From: Corydoras sp. C115
Taxonomy: Eukaryota > Chordata > Actinopteri > Siluriformes > Callichthyidae
Assembly (NCBI GenBank): GCA_019802505.1
Contig: JAFMOC010000072.1
Location: 3,490,501 to 3,554,500 of the forward strand
DNA length: 64,000 bases
Direction: 5' to 3'
The notes beneath the pieces are model-generated. The model was not told where the DNA came from. It did no database searches and saw only the letters and a program-made list of their open reading frames with translations. The position numbers were made by a program, and so were the translations under genes. Numbering within the stretch: the first letter of the stretch is position 1; each line of letters begins with the position of its first letter. Below are positions 34,000-50,364 of this stretch, in pieces.

Positions 34000-35145
34000 A
34001 CTGTGCACAATTTTTGATTAGGAAGAAGTACAGGATGGATGCTGTGTTGTCCTCATTTAGTTACTGTAAACAGATTAGCATTGCCAAACCAACACCCTTT
34101 GGCATGGAAACTATATCCAGCTGTATCCCGCCAACATACTGTATGATAGAGATCAGTATAGAACAATGGGATTGAGCTATTTGTGAATAAATTGACAGAA
34201 ATAAACACGTCTTTGTATCTATTGGAATAAAAAAGTTTAAATATCTTTCTCAGACATGCTATACTTTATCCAACCCACACAAGTGATTCAAACACATGTG
34301 CACCCACGCATGTTTACAAGATAAGTGACTCCAGCAATAACACCAGATGACACCAGAATCTTTGTTTGCTGCTAAAGTAATAAAACAGAATTAATCAGAA
34401 TTAAGTTTTTAGTATAAATATTTACTATGTTTGGTATAAAATAAAACCTGCAAAGGTATTCCATAAGCACAGAAATCAAAATTCTTTTGCTTTTTTTCAA
34501 TTTATTAGTATTATTTTTTCTTAAAACATTCAACACAAGCGTTCTAAACTGTTCTATTCTTTTGTGCAGCTCATGTTTATCCGGTGAGTCAGCAGTTAGT
34601 CAGCATTTTATTAAAGAATAGTGTGTGTCTGTGTGTCTCTAATTTTATAGCTGAACTCGCTGATAGACTTCAACCTGTTATTATTTTCCATGTGATGCTA
34701 TTTCTGTCTATACTGACCAAATATCCAGTGTTCTTAAAATTCTGGGGTTGTTTAGTTGGACATGTTTTTGGAACGTTATAGAGAAGATTATTTTCACTCT
34801 GCAGTTGCCAAATGAATGCAGCTCTGGGTGTCATGGTGTCACAGCAGTTCTTTCTTTCTCACAAGAAGGTCACAGGCTTAATTTGTGGTTAAGGTGAACA
34901 AAGGTCCTTTCTGTGTAAAGTGTAAATGTACTCCCATTGTCTGTGGGGGTTTCCTCCAGGGACTCCAGCTTCCTCCCATATCCCAAACTCTTAAATAAAT
35001 AAACACCTCAGTGTTCACCACAGGACTGAGAATAATAGCAATGGCCTCTAAGCTCTGAAAAAGTATTGGAGAAAGAATAACACAAACAGTTGGGCAACAA
35101 ACAAACTAATCTCAGATATATGTACATTACATTAAATCTACATAT
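34000..35145. other. Intergenic, mostly unassigned
   Basis: No exon recognised. About 34,835-34,990 has decayed SINE-like blocks (TGTCTGTGGGGGTTTCCTCC, CCAGCTTCCTCCCAT). Confidence 0.4.
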
Positions 35146-35150
35146 GGTTT

Positions 35151-35637
35151 TGTTACGATGGGGGGATAATATTTCGGTAGTTCAGGCACGGTAGTTCAGT
35201 GGTTAGGGCGTTGGGCTATCAATCTGAAGGTTGGGGGTTCAAATTCCAGGTCCACTGAAGTTACCAATGTGGGTCCTTGAGCAAGACCCTTATCTGCACA
35301 CAACAATAATAATTATACACACAGGGTAGAAGTGATCGCGATATTGCCCCAGGGCGTACCCCGGCAACCAATATCATAGGACAGTAGGAACAAAATATAA
35401 GAAGAAGGCCCAATGTTAATTAACGATGGGCATAACTCCATCGACCACGCACTGTGCGTGAAAAAGGCGACGGCGTGGCGAGGAAGCGCCGCCACAGGCT
35501 GCATTAAATAAGGACGCTGGCAGCTGGGTCTCGTCAGACCTGATTGCTGCTGCGCTTCCTGGGAGTTGGAGTCTTACTCCTGACGCAGCGGGATGGCGGC
35601 GTGCGTCTCTGTCCCTGTGGCGACACGGCCTGTGACA
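35151..35637 (+). mobile_element. Solo LTR-like element, 487 bp, with nested SINE fragment
   Basis: Begins TGTTACGATG and ends GGCCTGTGACA, flanked by the 5-bp duplication GGTTT at 35,146-35,150 and 35,638-35,642. A TATA-like ATTAAATAAGG lies near 35,505. The interior 35,185-35,300 is a different tRNA-type sequence. Confidence 0.75.
35185..35300 (+). mobile_element. Second tRNA-type SINE family, head fragment
   Basis: GGCACGGTAGTTCAGTGGTT is an A-box-like head and GGGGGTTCAAATTCC a B-box, followed by GTCCTTGAGCAAGACCCTTA. It differs from the abundant SINE of this window and sits inside the LTR-like element. Confidence 0.7.
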
Positions 35638-35823
35638 GGTTTATCTACAGCCTGTGTATGTCCCCTCATACACAGAGAAACAGTTGTCACCTGCACAATG
35701 AAGAAATTATCTGAGGAAATGAAAAAGGCATTATAGTCTTGACACAAATTGGTGGAAGGTAAAGTGTGATCCTCATGAAGATGACATAGATGTCTTACTT
35801 ATTGCATCAAACATACTTCTATG

Positions 35824-36909
35824 TAGAGCTGTGCGGATCGATACAAATATCGATAATATCGATACCAACGCTGGTATTGGTATTGAACAATACTTGCGTA
35901 AAAAGATCGATACTCAAGTTTTTTTGTGCGCACGCCGATTTATCAAAGTCTATTCTCTGAGTCTGTAACGCTGATATCACTGTGGAACAGACATACACAC
36001 ACACAATTTTGTTGTTGCACAGTCACGTGACACAGCGGCCACGTGGGCTCAGCCTGACCCGCCCAAGTCGACACGTCACAGTACGGAGAGAGAGAGACTC
36101 TGAGTGGGAGATAAAAAAAAAGATGAGAGGGTTTTTTCAAAGGCAGGACAGCTACTGAACATCAGGCGAATGTCACTGAAACCCAAAAATGTGAACATGA
36201 CACTGTCCTTAAATAAAAACCTCTAATCCTTTATTCTAAATGGGGGGGGGGGGGGGATATATACTTTAATTTTCACTTATCGATTTTATTAAGTGCATCA
36301 AAGTTAAAAAAAAGTCCTTTTTCTTTCTATTACGCAATTGTATTGTTCAACTTGAGAAAATATCTGCTCACAGAATATGTTGTGGTGTGTTAATTTTGTT
36401 GTACTGTGGTTTGTTAGCTCTGTAACCTCAGAAAATTTAGTTTTAAGTTGTGTTAAGTGATATTTTTTTTACACTCTGTTTATTTAAGAAAAAACAGAAT
36501 TGCACTGAAAGGACGAAAATTCATTTTTATTGTTTTGCCTAAGAACAATTCTATTTGAAAAAAAGAAACAAAGAAAGAAAAAACTGTCTAGTGAGGGGAG
36601 CATTTTTACTTTATATTTGTATTGTCGTTTCTCCTTTTGTACCTCAAAAATATATATTTTCCTCACATTAAAGCAAACTTTGTTTTATTACTGTTCCATT
36701 GTATTACTGTTCCATAAACAAAGATGTTGATTGGGATACATTATTTTGTTGTCACCTACAATGTTTGGCGAAATTCTATCCTAGGTCTTTTGGATCAATG
36801 AAGCTTAAATATTAAAAAGTATCGGTATCGGTATCGAATATCGCGATATTGGCCCTGTATTTACTTGGTATCGGATCGATACCAAAATTCTTGGTATCGC
36901 ACAGCTCTA
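35824..36909. mobile_element. Non-autonomous hAT element, 1,086 bp, 8-bp TSD
   Basis: Terminal inverted repeats TAGAGCTGTGCG...CGCACAGCTCTA continue inward as a series of GATCGATACC / TATCGATA motifs. The 8-bp duplication CTTCTATG flanks it at 35,816-35,823 and 36,910-36,917, the size made by hAT transposases. No transposase frame is present. Interior includes a (G)13 tract near 36,242. Confidence 0.9.
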
Positions 36910-37447
36910 CTTCTATGTGTAGAACATAGAAACATAGAAAGGAAAATAATCTGTGTAATCAGAAAAAGGAAATAAGCTTAGAACGATGAGAACTTAGAGA
37001 GCTAAAAATAAAGATCACTGAGGGGAAAGCCAGGTAAAGGAGGTAAATAGAAGACCTGCTGTAGCACAATGTCAGTGGGACCTGAAAAGGCCTTAAAACA
37101 ATCTCAGACCACAAGAATCCAGACCAGACCAGGTATGATATGTCTATCTGTAATGATATCTATCTGTTTTTCAAAATAGGTTTCATCACTCCCCTCCTCC
37201 AGTACAAACATCTCTACATCAGTCTCTGCAGGTCTTCATGGCATTAGCATTAGAATGTTGAATATATGTACAACAAGAGCCTAAAGCTGAGATGAGTTAT
37301 CAATTCTTTTTACAGATTGAATTAAGTCACTAAAGCTTTTAGAGTTTAGTGATTTATGATTACTTGCATTTTTTAAACCTAACATCTGCCTTCCTGCTGG
37401 CTACTGTCTCATCATGTAAGTCATGGGCATGTTTTTTTTGGTAATCT

Positions 37448-37755
37448 CATCTCATCTTCCACTGGGGTCGCGGGGGTGGGGTGTCCTCATGCCCATCCAG
37501 GGGAGTTTTGGGGCCCCAGATAAACCCATCAATGGGTAAACACTCATCCACACAGACACACACACTATTGTATACAATATAGGGGCAATTCAGATAGGGG
37601 CAACTAAGAGCAGCCAATTTGAATCGATGTTTTTGAACTGTGGGAGAAAAACCGGAGAACCTGGAAAAAAAAACCCAAACTGACAACATCAGGATTTAAA
37701 CCTGTATCCCCAGTGCTGAGAGGCAAACATGCTAACAACCACTATGCTGTCCTAT
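37448..37755 (-). mobile_element. tRNA-derived SINE, diverged antisense copy
   Basis: ACTGGGGTCGCGGGGGTGGG, CATGCCCATCCAGGGGAG and head-side GCTGAGAGGCAAACATGCTA are retained. Confidence 0.75.
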
Positions 37756-38098
37756 ACTGAACACATTTGTTTTTTTCAATGTACAGTACCTAATCCATCC
37801 ACAAACAATTGGTGTATTCTGGAATTGATAAAAACTGAGGTGCACCTATTTAAATTTTAAATTTTCAATTTCATTGATTTTAATTTTCATTGAAATCAAT
37901 GTAAATCCAGTTAATTCATTGAAGCCTGGCCAGCCTTTTCCAGGCTTTTCCAGGCTTTTCCAGACTCCAAAATACATACCAAATACACATTTTATATAAA
38001 ATAATATATGTAATATATGTAATAAAATGTTTAATACTGAAACCAAAACAAAGAAATTATACTGTATATATAGTATTTAATAAAAAAAATTAAATAAA

Positions 38099-42020
<3,922 letters not shown>

Positions 42021-42424
42021 TATAATATATATATATAAGACTAAGGTAAACATTTAGCAGAACTGCACTAACATTTCTCACAGTTAGTTTTTTATTGATC
42101 CAAATTACTAATATCTCTGACATCCTCAGTATCCGCTCTGTATACTCATAATGGTAAACTCATAATGTAAACTCATGACGGAACCTTTTGCTACATCAGA
42201 TTTCTTTATTGCTTTCTTTTTCACCACAATGGAACCACAATTTTGTGGGTGATGACTTTTTATACACACAGCCGATTTCAGCAATCTTAATGTCCCTCTT
42301 ATATTTTTAAAAGATTCCCATTTTTAACTTGATTGTGCTTCTGGTCTTTTTCTTTGATAGGCTGTTGGCTCTGAAAACCTTTTTTGGTCCCATGATGGAG
42401 ATAAAGTAAAGCTTTAACTTCACT

Positions 42425-42545
42425 TTCACTTTGCAAGAAAAATGTAATGGGGACAATGAGATTTCATCCATGTCATCTGAGCGCACATATTAAATCCGAA
42501 GCAACTGGCGAAAACACGGGATTTTTGCAGAGTAAATTGTAATCT
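42425..42545. repeat. Dispersed repeat family B copy
   Basis: ATGGGGACAATGAGATTT and GAAGCAACTGGCGAAAACA blocks recur at 55,530-55,610 with the same spacing order. Confidence 0.5.
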
Positions 42546-42689
42546 TGAATACAAAGTCAAATCTTGAATACAAAGTCAACAAAAACAGATGTTTCGCTGT
42601 ATTTATTTTTTTACAAGCTGTCCACGATCCAACCTAAACATGTCCATGACCCACCAGACAGTTGAGAATATCTGATCTGATTTTTTTTT

Positions 42690-43345
42690 AACAGAACATT
42701 GTCACAAAACAATTTTACAGTCTTATGAGCTTCCAAAAAGCAAGCCGAAGCGAAAGTGGCAAGAAAAAAAAAATCCCTGTTATGTTGTTTTTAAGGAAGA
42801 AACCTTGCCTTCCCCCCAACAAGGCTCAGTGGGAGACTGGCCGGGCAGCATCAACAGTGTATGTACAGATTGTGTAGTGAACAGGTGTTAATTTTCAAAA
42901 AACTATATAAATCTAGTGAGGCCATACTGGCATGACTGCAATGCCCCACGTCCAACCCCTAGTCATAGCCACAGTGCCATGGACAAAGAGTTGCCAACAC
43001 CTCAAAGAAGTTGACGACACCTTGAAAAAACTGACAAGAAAAGCAGTTAAAGCTAATAAAACAAAGTAATTATGTAGTAGACTGTCTAACACAGTGCAGC
43101 TCATGATAGCAATGCAGCGCAGCATAACTAAAAGGGGCTAAATACTAAAGATTTTACTTAGTTCTTAAAGTGCTTTATTTAGAGGGCTTCATGGAATAGC
43201 ATAATTTTATTTCTATGCTCTCAACTAATGATGAGCTGGGTCATGAGGTAAAATGGCAGCATAGACTAAACAAGTATACTGACCCAACACCATCAATCCT
43301 GAGATCTACATATTCATCTACTAGCAGCAGTCACTAGCAGCATTT
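42690..43345 (-). mobile_element. L2-like LINE 3' fragment
   Basis: Matches the 3' untranslated part of the 38.7-kb LINE in order: ACATTGTCACAAAACAATTT, AAGCAAGCCGAAGCGAAAGT, GGAAGAAACCTTG, GACAAGAAAAGCAGTTAAAG, TGATGAGCTGGGT and GAGATCTACATATTCATCTA. More diverged, with no coding part. Confidence 0.8.
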
Positions 43346-43404
43346 ACCCTTAAGTGCAGAGTTTGCATGTTTGGCTACACAATTGAATACAATAGTCTGC
43401 AGGA

Positions 43405-43560
43405 GATGAGTGGAAAATGGCATTTGTCACTAACTCTGGACATTACAAGTATTTAGTCATGCTGTTTGGTCTTAAGAATGCTAATTTAAACCACAAAACA
43501 TTTACACATATCCACCACATTGAAATTGGTTTTAGGGCAATGATTTGCAAATGTTAGTAC
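43405..43560 (+). pseudogene. Ty3/gypsy reverse-transcriptase fragment
   Basis: One frame reads EWKMAFVTNSGHYKYLVMLF then GLKNANLN, matching the gypsy RT region usually read as a WKTAF...GHYEYLVMPFGL...NAP motif. It is isolated and frameshifted. Confidence 0.65.
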
Positions 43561-43794
43561 TAAAATTGACCTTCGAGCAATAGTGGCAATGGCTGGGGGG
43601 AGCTTGTCATTGCTGCCTTGTCTTTACCAATCATAAAAACCTGGAATGCATAAAACAGCCAAAATACTCAACTTCTACCAAGCCTACCAAGATGGTCTTT
43701 GTTATTTGCCCACTTCTCACTAATGATCAGGTTTGATAATTCTACAGTATAGCTGGTTTTCTTCATAGCTACTGACTTGTGATGTTCTCATTTG

Positions 43795-43850
43795 TAATTC
43801 ACTTAGGATAAAGCATCTGCAAAATGACTAAATGTAATGTAATGTATATC
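43795..43850 (-). repeat. Common teleost dispersed repeat fragment, antisense
   Basis: TTAGGATAAAGCATCTGCAA plus ATGACTAAATGTAATG is the reverse complement type of the block at 17,782. Confidence 0.5.
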
Positions 43851-43859
43851 CCTTTATAA

Positions 43860-45000
43860 CTTTTTATGCCATGTATAAAGTGCCCTTTATGTAGGAATAT
43901 TTCTACAGTACTTTACCTTTCATATCCACATTTCAATTTAAATAATTTAGTTCTATTTGAATTTCATGACACTGGACAGACATGCTAAAACTAGTCCTTT
44001 TAAAACTTAAGTGATTTCATGGAGCTCTCACATTTAAGATGGATGCCCTCTAGGCCTAGATTCCAAATGAGTGTGGTCAAATACTTGGGTGTGGTGTAAA
44101 TGTGCATCTGTTGGTATGGGTGTGTTAAAGTAAAGTGTGAGAGTGAAGGATTTTAAAAATCACCTTAAAGCATAAATGATATCTCATCAAATGTGTCTAT
44201 AAATTAAATCATTTTTTACTCTTAAATATAATTTACTTAAGTACAAGGTTAAAAAAAACCCATTGTGGATTATAATGTGGCAAAAATCTTTACCTAATTA
44301 TACATTATATTATACATTAATTATACATGCAATTTAGTGTAAGTTTTAGACATACTTAACTTCTTCATTACCACCATTAGTGCATTGCTTTGTCTCCCTA
44401 ACTGTTGTATATACTGTTATATACTTAATGTTTAGTAGTTGTAATAGATAAATAATAGAAAGAATTGTAAGTAAGTAAGTAAGTAAACTTTATTTATAGA
44501 AGCATTAATTGTAGAAGCATTGTGATCATAAACCGATATTAATTTGAGCAAGATGGAATGATTAATAATAAATTATTTGCAGGATCCAATATGAGTAACA
44601 TATTAGGCTTTATGAACACATTTTTGATGAAAAAGTGTGAAACCATCCAATGTTAAACAGTAGACTTGGGGCAGGGAATAGACAGTTGATTAAACTGGGT
44701 AAAGACAGCACAAAACTAAAACTTCCTATCTTCCTAAATTTTTGTATGAAGCAGTTACATTTTCTAAATGTCTTTTTAACTGTTTTATTAGAAAAACTTT
44801 GTGCTGTTTAAATGGTGTCATTTGCCGTTTTAAACGCGTCTTTATAATACATTCTGTGTACACATATTTGTCAGACATTTTCAACATAAATAGTTTACTG
44901 GATAGAATGTATTTATTAAATTTCTGGTAATGTGCACGTGTAACCCAACACAGGTGATACCTGAGAATGCAGAGAGGGTGTTGTAAAGAAAAAGGAAACA
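43860..45000. other. AT-rich intergenic sequence
   Basis: No exon seen. A GTAAGTAAGTAAGTAA run near 44,467 precedes a LINE-tail-like ACTTTATTTATAGAAGC. Confidence 0.4.
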
Positions 45001-45114
45001 AAGCGCGTTCGGCTACTCACGCTCTGATTGGCTGGAGGAAATTTAGGCGGGCAGCTCGCGCTCTTCAGTCTCGGCGTCTATACGGACGCGACAAAATGCA
45101 CCGGAGGGCAACAG
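45001..45114 (+). promoter_or_regulatory. Promoter-like segment and possible 5' exon of col7a1
   Basis: A GC-richer island in AT-rich DNA holding an inverted CCAAT box (CTGATTGGCTGG), CpG-containing sequence and a good donor, GCAACAGAG|GTAAGAG at 45,114. An ATG at 45,095 gives only MHRRATE before the donor. If spliced to 53,281 this would be a non-coding first exon containing a short upstream reading frame. The link to col7a1 is inference from position and strand. Confidence 0.4.
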
Positions 45115-45774
45115 AGGTAAGAGTGAATGCATGCTAAAGGAAACACTTGGCTGCAGGCGCTCAAACAAGTCTTGACTGCAGTGGCTTCTACTCTTATCAC
45201 AGCTGCCGAAACAGTTCATTTACGGCTGAGGACAACATTGTTGAGTGACGGCTGACTGCAGGACAGAACTCGCGTTTGATGCTCATGGGCTCCCATAGAA
45301 GTTCATCATTGTGAGGAGGTAAATTCATCTTAGCTAAGTGTTCCATTTAAAATGTATTTTTTTCTGAAATTTTATTACTTTAACACGAATTTGTATTATG
45401 CTTTAAAAGGAACAAAAGCCCAAGTTATTTTGAAACAAAAAAATAAAAAATAAAAATAGAGCGCAAGGAGTGAACTCAGTGCATAAAAATGATTCCGTTT
45501 TGGGTATGTTATTCTAACGTTTTTTTGTCCTGAATTAGTTTATTTAAATTAGTTTAGTTAGCATAGACAATTTAACATTTTTTTTTGTCAATTTTTTGGT
45601 ATACGTTGTTGTCATGGGGAAATACCCCATTCCATTATCTTTCTACATTTTCACAGGTTATGCAGTAATGCTTAACACACCACAGTCTGAACTGTCCTTG
45701 TAACATATAGACACTTGGGGTACAGCCAAAGTTAACAAGTTAAATTGATTTATGAGAGTCAATTTGGGAACTGT

Positions 45775-45900
45775 TGCCCAGCGATGGATTGGCGCCCTGT
45801 CCTGGGTGTATCTGCCCAGCGCCCGAAACTTTCTCCCCTGGATGGGCATGGGGAACCCCACCGCGACCCTAATAGAGGATAAAGCAGGAGATAATGAATG
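45775..45900 (+). mobile_element. tRNA-derived SINE, 3' fragment
   Basis: GCGATGGATTGGCGCCCTGT to GATAAAGCAGGAGATAATGA, with standard body between; flanking GAATTTGGGAACTGT-type repeats (AATTTGGGAACTGT at about 45,759 and 45,911) look like a target-site duplication. Confidence 0.85.
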
Positions 45901-46369
45901 AAAATGAATGAATTTGGGAACTGTGACATGCCACTGCAGATGTTCTAAACCTTTAAGCAACTTTAATACCAAAAGTGTTTTGTCAAATTATTACTCAAAA
46001 TCACTGGCTTTCTAAGAACATGCTTTAGTCATTGAAGCTGTTAGACCTAATCAGTTATGACTTAAAATTCCTGGTTCCCTACATAACATACATCAGAGTC
46101 AGCATCTTAATTCATTCTTAGAAAATCCTAAAAAAATCTTGTTATACTAAAAAATTTAAATGATGTTTATTAATTTTTTTTGTTTTATTTCATTTATTCA
46201 TTCATACTTTTTTTTATTAATGTTACTTTACTATTATATATACTTTGTGTTTTTAAAGAAGCAGAAATGCTAATACATATTGATTTGTAAAAGGGTTTGG
46301 AATAGTTAAAGAAATAGCTGTATTTTTAGGAAGAAAAAGATCCTTTTACTTTTACTTACTTTTTGTACG

Positions 46370-46545
46370 GTGGCATAGTGGTTAGAACTTCTGCCTCTCA
46401 GTACTGGAAATCCCGATCTGGGTAAAGAAGTTTCCATGTTCTCCCCATGCTCAAAAACACACATTCAAGGTGAATTGACAGTTCTAAATCACCCTTGTAT
46501 AGTGTGTGTGTGTGTGTGTGTGTGTCTGTGTGAGTGTGTTCCTAA
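46370..46545 (+). mobile_element. tRNA-derived SINE, diverged 5' half
   Basis: GGTGGCATAGTGGTTAGAAC head, TTTCCATGTTCTCCCC, and a GTGTGTGTG extension; the B-box is decayed. Confidence 0.7.
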
Positions 46546-46964
46546 AAAACTATTTTTTACCGTTTTGCATTAGAAATTCTTGCAGTATAAAAGTCTGTCA
46601 TTAGGAGACAGATCTGGAATGTAAGCATGCATTGAAACTTCTTTAGAAAGATTTTTTGCATTATCTCTATAACATAGTCTTAAAAGCTTCTGCATTAGAC
46701 TGAATAAAAAATTTAATGAATGAATGAATGAATGAATGACTGACTGACTACTTCATTTATTTAGGAGAAAATTTAGCAGCCGGTAGCAAAAGTACACAGC
46801 AATAATACAATAATTCAATTATTGCAGATAAAAATAATAGTATTATTATATTACAGATAAATAATAACAGATCATAAGCAATATAACAGTTGGATGTCAG
46901 TGAAGCAATATGACAAAATAAAAATCTGATGTGCAATACTGTAGTAAACTTGTACAAAAAGTCC

Positions 46965-47185
46965 TCTATTAGGGTCGCGGGGGAGGGATTCCCCTTGCCC
47001 ATTCAGAGAAGAAAGTTTTGGGCACTGGGCAGATACACCCAGGACAGGGTGCCAATTTATCGCTGGCACACTTGCATAGAGATACACACAAGCGTATACT
47101 ATATGGGGCAATTTAGCGCATTCGATTTACCTTAAATCTGTGTTTTTGGACTGTGGGAGGAAACCGGAGAACCCGAAGAAACCAA
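46965..47185 (-). mobile_element. tRNA-derived SINE, antisense, head missing
   Basis: CTCTATTAGGGTCGCGGGGG through ACTGTGGGAGGAAACCGGAG; lacks the tRNA-like head. Confidence 0.8.
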
Positions 47186-47601
47186 TTTATTGGTTACGGA
47201 TTCAATTTTTGGTTCTAAAAATTTAAGGGCATACTTTGATGACATAAGTTTCTACCGCTAGCCTTTACTGATTGGGATTTTGGGACTAAATTCTATGATT
47301 CTTTTTTATGATATTATAAACGCTAGATGTTGTACTAAAGTTCCACTTAAAATACACTGATCTTTGTCAATGTTTCTGTTAAATTAAGGTTTATGTAAAT
47401 TAACAAATTTTTGTTTTTACAAAATTTTTATAGTCCCAAATTTTCTGGAAAATATTTTTGGTTAATATAACAGAATCAATATAAAGTTTGATTATCACAA
47501 AGCAGTACACAGAATTTAATCTGCAGTAGATGATGATGCTATGTATATTAAACAACATGACCATTTTAATCTTGAGCCTGTTTTATTGAAGTAGTGGTTC
47601 A

Positions 47602-47951
47602 TTCATTCATTCATTATCTTCCGCTTTATCCTATACCAGGGTTGCGGGGAGGGGGGGGTTCCCCATGCCCATCCAGGAGAGAACGTTTCGGGCGCTGGGT
47701 AGATACACCCAGGACAGGGCGCCAATCTATCGCTGGGCACACACTCACTCACACAGAAACGCACACATACACACTCTATATGGGGCAATTTGGAGAATTC
47801 AATTCACCTTGATCCATGTTTTTGGACTGTGGTAGGAAACCGGAGAACCCGGAGGAAACCCACGCGGAGACTGGGAGAACATGGAAACTCCACCCAGATG
47901 GGGATTCGAACCGGGAATCCCTAGTGCTGAGAGGCGAACGTGCTAACCAAT
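47602..47951 (-). mobile_element. tRNA-derived SINE, antisense, first of an adjacent pair
   Basis: Full body plus B-box region (GATTCGAACCGGGAATCCC); head ends GCGAACGTGCTAACCAA. Flanked by TAGTGGTTCA at 47,592 and 47,952. Confidence 0.9.
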
Positions 47952-47961
47952 TAGTGGTTCA

Positions 47962-48307
47962 TTCATTCATTATCTCCCGCTTTATCCTCTATTAGGGTCG
48001 CGGTGGGGTTCCCCATGCCCATCCAGGGGAGAACGTCTCGGGCGCTGGGCAGATAGACCCAGGACAGGGCGCCAATCCATCGCTGGGTACACACTCACAC
48101 ACTCAAACACACTCTATATGGGGCAATTTAGAGAATTCAATTAACTTGATCCATGTTTTTGGACTGTGGGAGGAAACCGGAGAACCCGGAGGAAACCCAC
48201 ACGGACACGGGGAGAACATGGAAACTCCACCCAGATGGGGATTCGAACCGGGAATCCCTAGCGCTGAAAGGCGAACGTGCTAACCACTAAGCCACCGTGC
48301 CGCCCAT
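47962..48307 (-). mobile_element. tRNA-derived SINE, antisense, second of an adjacent pair
   Basis: Near-consensus full-length copy ending in the head GCTAACCACTAAGCCACCGT plus GCCGCCC, flanked by TAGTGGTTCA at 47,952 and 48,308. Confidence 0.92.
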
Positions 48308-48334
48308 TAGTGGTTCAGTATAATAATAAAAAAC

Positions 48335-48435
48335 TGTGTGAAGCAGTCAGAGGTGTGCATTATTGTCGGTAATATTACAGCTGGACAAACGGCTCAGCAA
48401 ATCAAATTTAAGGACAGCAGCTACCCATTGTATAT
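48335..48435. repeat. Dispersed repeat family A fragment
   Basis: GTGTGCATTATTGTCGGTAA and CGGCTCAGCAAATCA match blocks of 20,075-20,150. Confidence 0.5.
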
Positions 48436-49595
48436 TAGATAATACCAAGCAAAAATACAGATCTTTAGTAACTGTTATGACAATTCCAACCAGCCTCACG
48501 TGTTTTTATGAACATTTAATGAGTCATTGTTTTCACAAAAAATGTGAATGTGGTCAAGTTGGTCAGATCAGAGTAGTGCTTAGCACTTTTTAATAATGTC
48601 ACACAATTGTTTTTATATTAAGCACTACCAATTTATATTTTTATTTACTGTATTTTGAACAATTTTAATGCACAAACTGTGTTAAAATTTTTCACATTTT
48701 AGTCACTGTTCCTGATTATGTTATTGATGCACAACAGGAGTTCTTGCTTATTTACAAAATATGATAATATATGATTACATAGAGAATTGCTTTCCTACAT
48801 TTACTTATTTTTTAAATTACTCAATATGCTGCATTTATTTTTAAGTTCTGCTGTTTCGGATACAGAATGTTTACAGGTCCAGTTCAATCTGGCATATTTG
48901 TTACACTGAGCATCTGGTGTTCAGTCCCTCTGGCTCCCTAGCTATTTCATGTGGCTCACTGTATGGAAATGGTGTGGAGTGAATGTGTTTGGTTTTGGAG
49001 CTGTGTACACAGAATGTTTTCTTGCTGTTTATGACAAAATTCTGTTTCCTATTTAGTTCTAGTTCTTCCTCTCGTAAGCTGTGGGAAATGACTTTTAAGT
49101 AATTCAGTCCATTATTTCTGTCTGTTTTTTTTTACCTTGATTAAAGACTTATTATAACGTGCATAGCATGGTGTAAATGTGGGCATTACCAGACCTAACC
49201 GCATGAGACAGAATATCACAACATGCAAGTAATAGTTTATAAAATGTAAAACAAACATGATGAAAGCAATCAGAGCATGTGCAAAAGCTTTAAAACTACA
49301 TGCTATATCTACAATGGCACATGACCCATAGAACCCAATGCTTACCGTAGCAGCTTCAACCATGCTGAGACAGTAGCACCCCTTTACACCTTAGCTATAC
49401 CCTACATTGGGAATGGTGACATGAAATGTGTGAAATGAAATTTTAAATAATTTAAAAGTTGATATTTAACAATCAGAATCAAATAAATTTAACTCTTTTA
49501 AAGCTAGTAGTGCAAGATTGGCATCCATCCATCCATTCATTATCTTACACTTAATCCTATACTAGTTTACTCACACAGACACAAACTCTATAAAG
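48436..49595. other. AT-rich, no feature recognised
   Basis: No exon or clear element. Short open frames here have no recognisable domain. Confidence 0.45.
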
Positions 49596-49604
49596 GTTCA
49601 ATTT

Positions 49605-49943
49605 ATCCATTATCTTCCGCTTTATCCTCTACTAGGGTCGCGGGGGGGTTCCCCATGCCCATCCAGGGGAGAACGGTTCAGGCGCTGGATAGATATACCC
49701 ATGACAGGGTGCCGATCCATCGCTGGGCTCACACTCACACAGACACACTTCATATCTGGTAATTTGGAGAATTCAATTCACTTTGAACCATGTTTTTGGA
49801 CTGTGGGAGGAAACCGGAGAACCCGGAGGAAACCCACAGGGACATGGGGAGAACATGGAAACTCCACCCAGATTGGGATTCGAACCAGGATTCCCTAGCG
49901 CTGAGAGGTGAAGGTGCTATCAACTAAGCCACCGTGCTGCCCG
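49605..49943 (-). mobile_element. tRNA-derived SINE, antisense copy
   Basis: Tail CCGCTTTATCCTCTACTAGG to head CTAAGCCACCGTGCTGCCCG; B-box GATTCGAACCAGGATTCCC. A short scrap of the same family body lies at 49,515-49,600. Confidence 0.88.
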
Positions 49944-50364
49944 GGATAATTTATAGTAGCCAATTTACCCTGAATCCTTGTTTTTGATTCTCCTTAATTT
50001 CTTTTTGCACGTGGTTAAAACAGCTTAAATTAATAGAATGTCACTTTTTAACTAGCATTTATTTACTATAATTCTACTCTGATACTCCTGTGTTTACGAG
50101 GTTCAAAGCAGACAATGAATGGTTATAAAATGTAGGGAAATGCTGCATGGTTCATAATTATATACCGTTCGTTTGGAAAATGTGATGGTTGTGACTAACA
50201 AATACATGACTGCTGTTTTGTGTTCTGGTTTGCACACTGCTGTTTTTTATTGGGTGATATTAAATTACTTATAGCTTTTTTTTCACTTTGTAATTTGTTA
50301 TATTTCTTACTTAGTGCAGTGTAAGATCACAATTGAGTAAATAGGTATATAGAAACCGCTTGTG

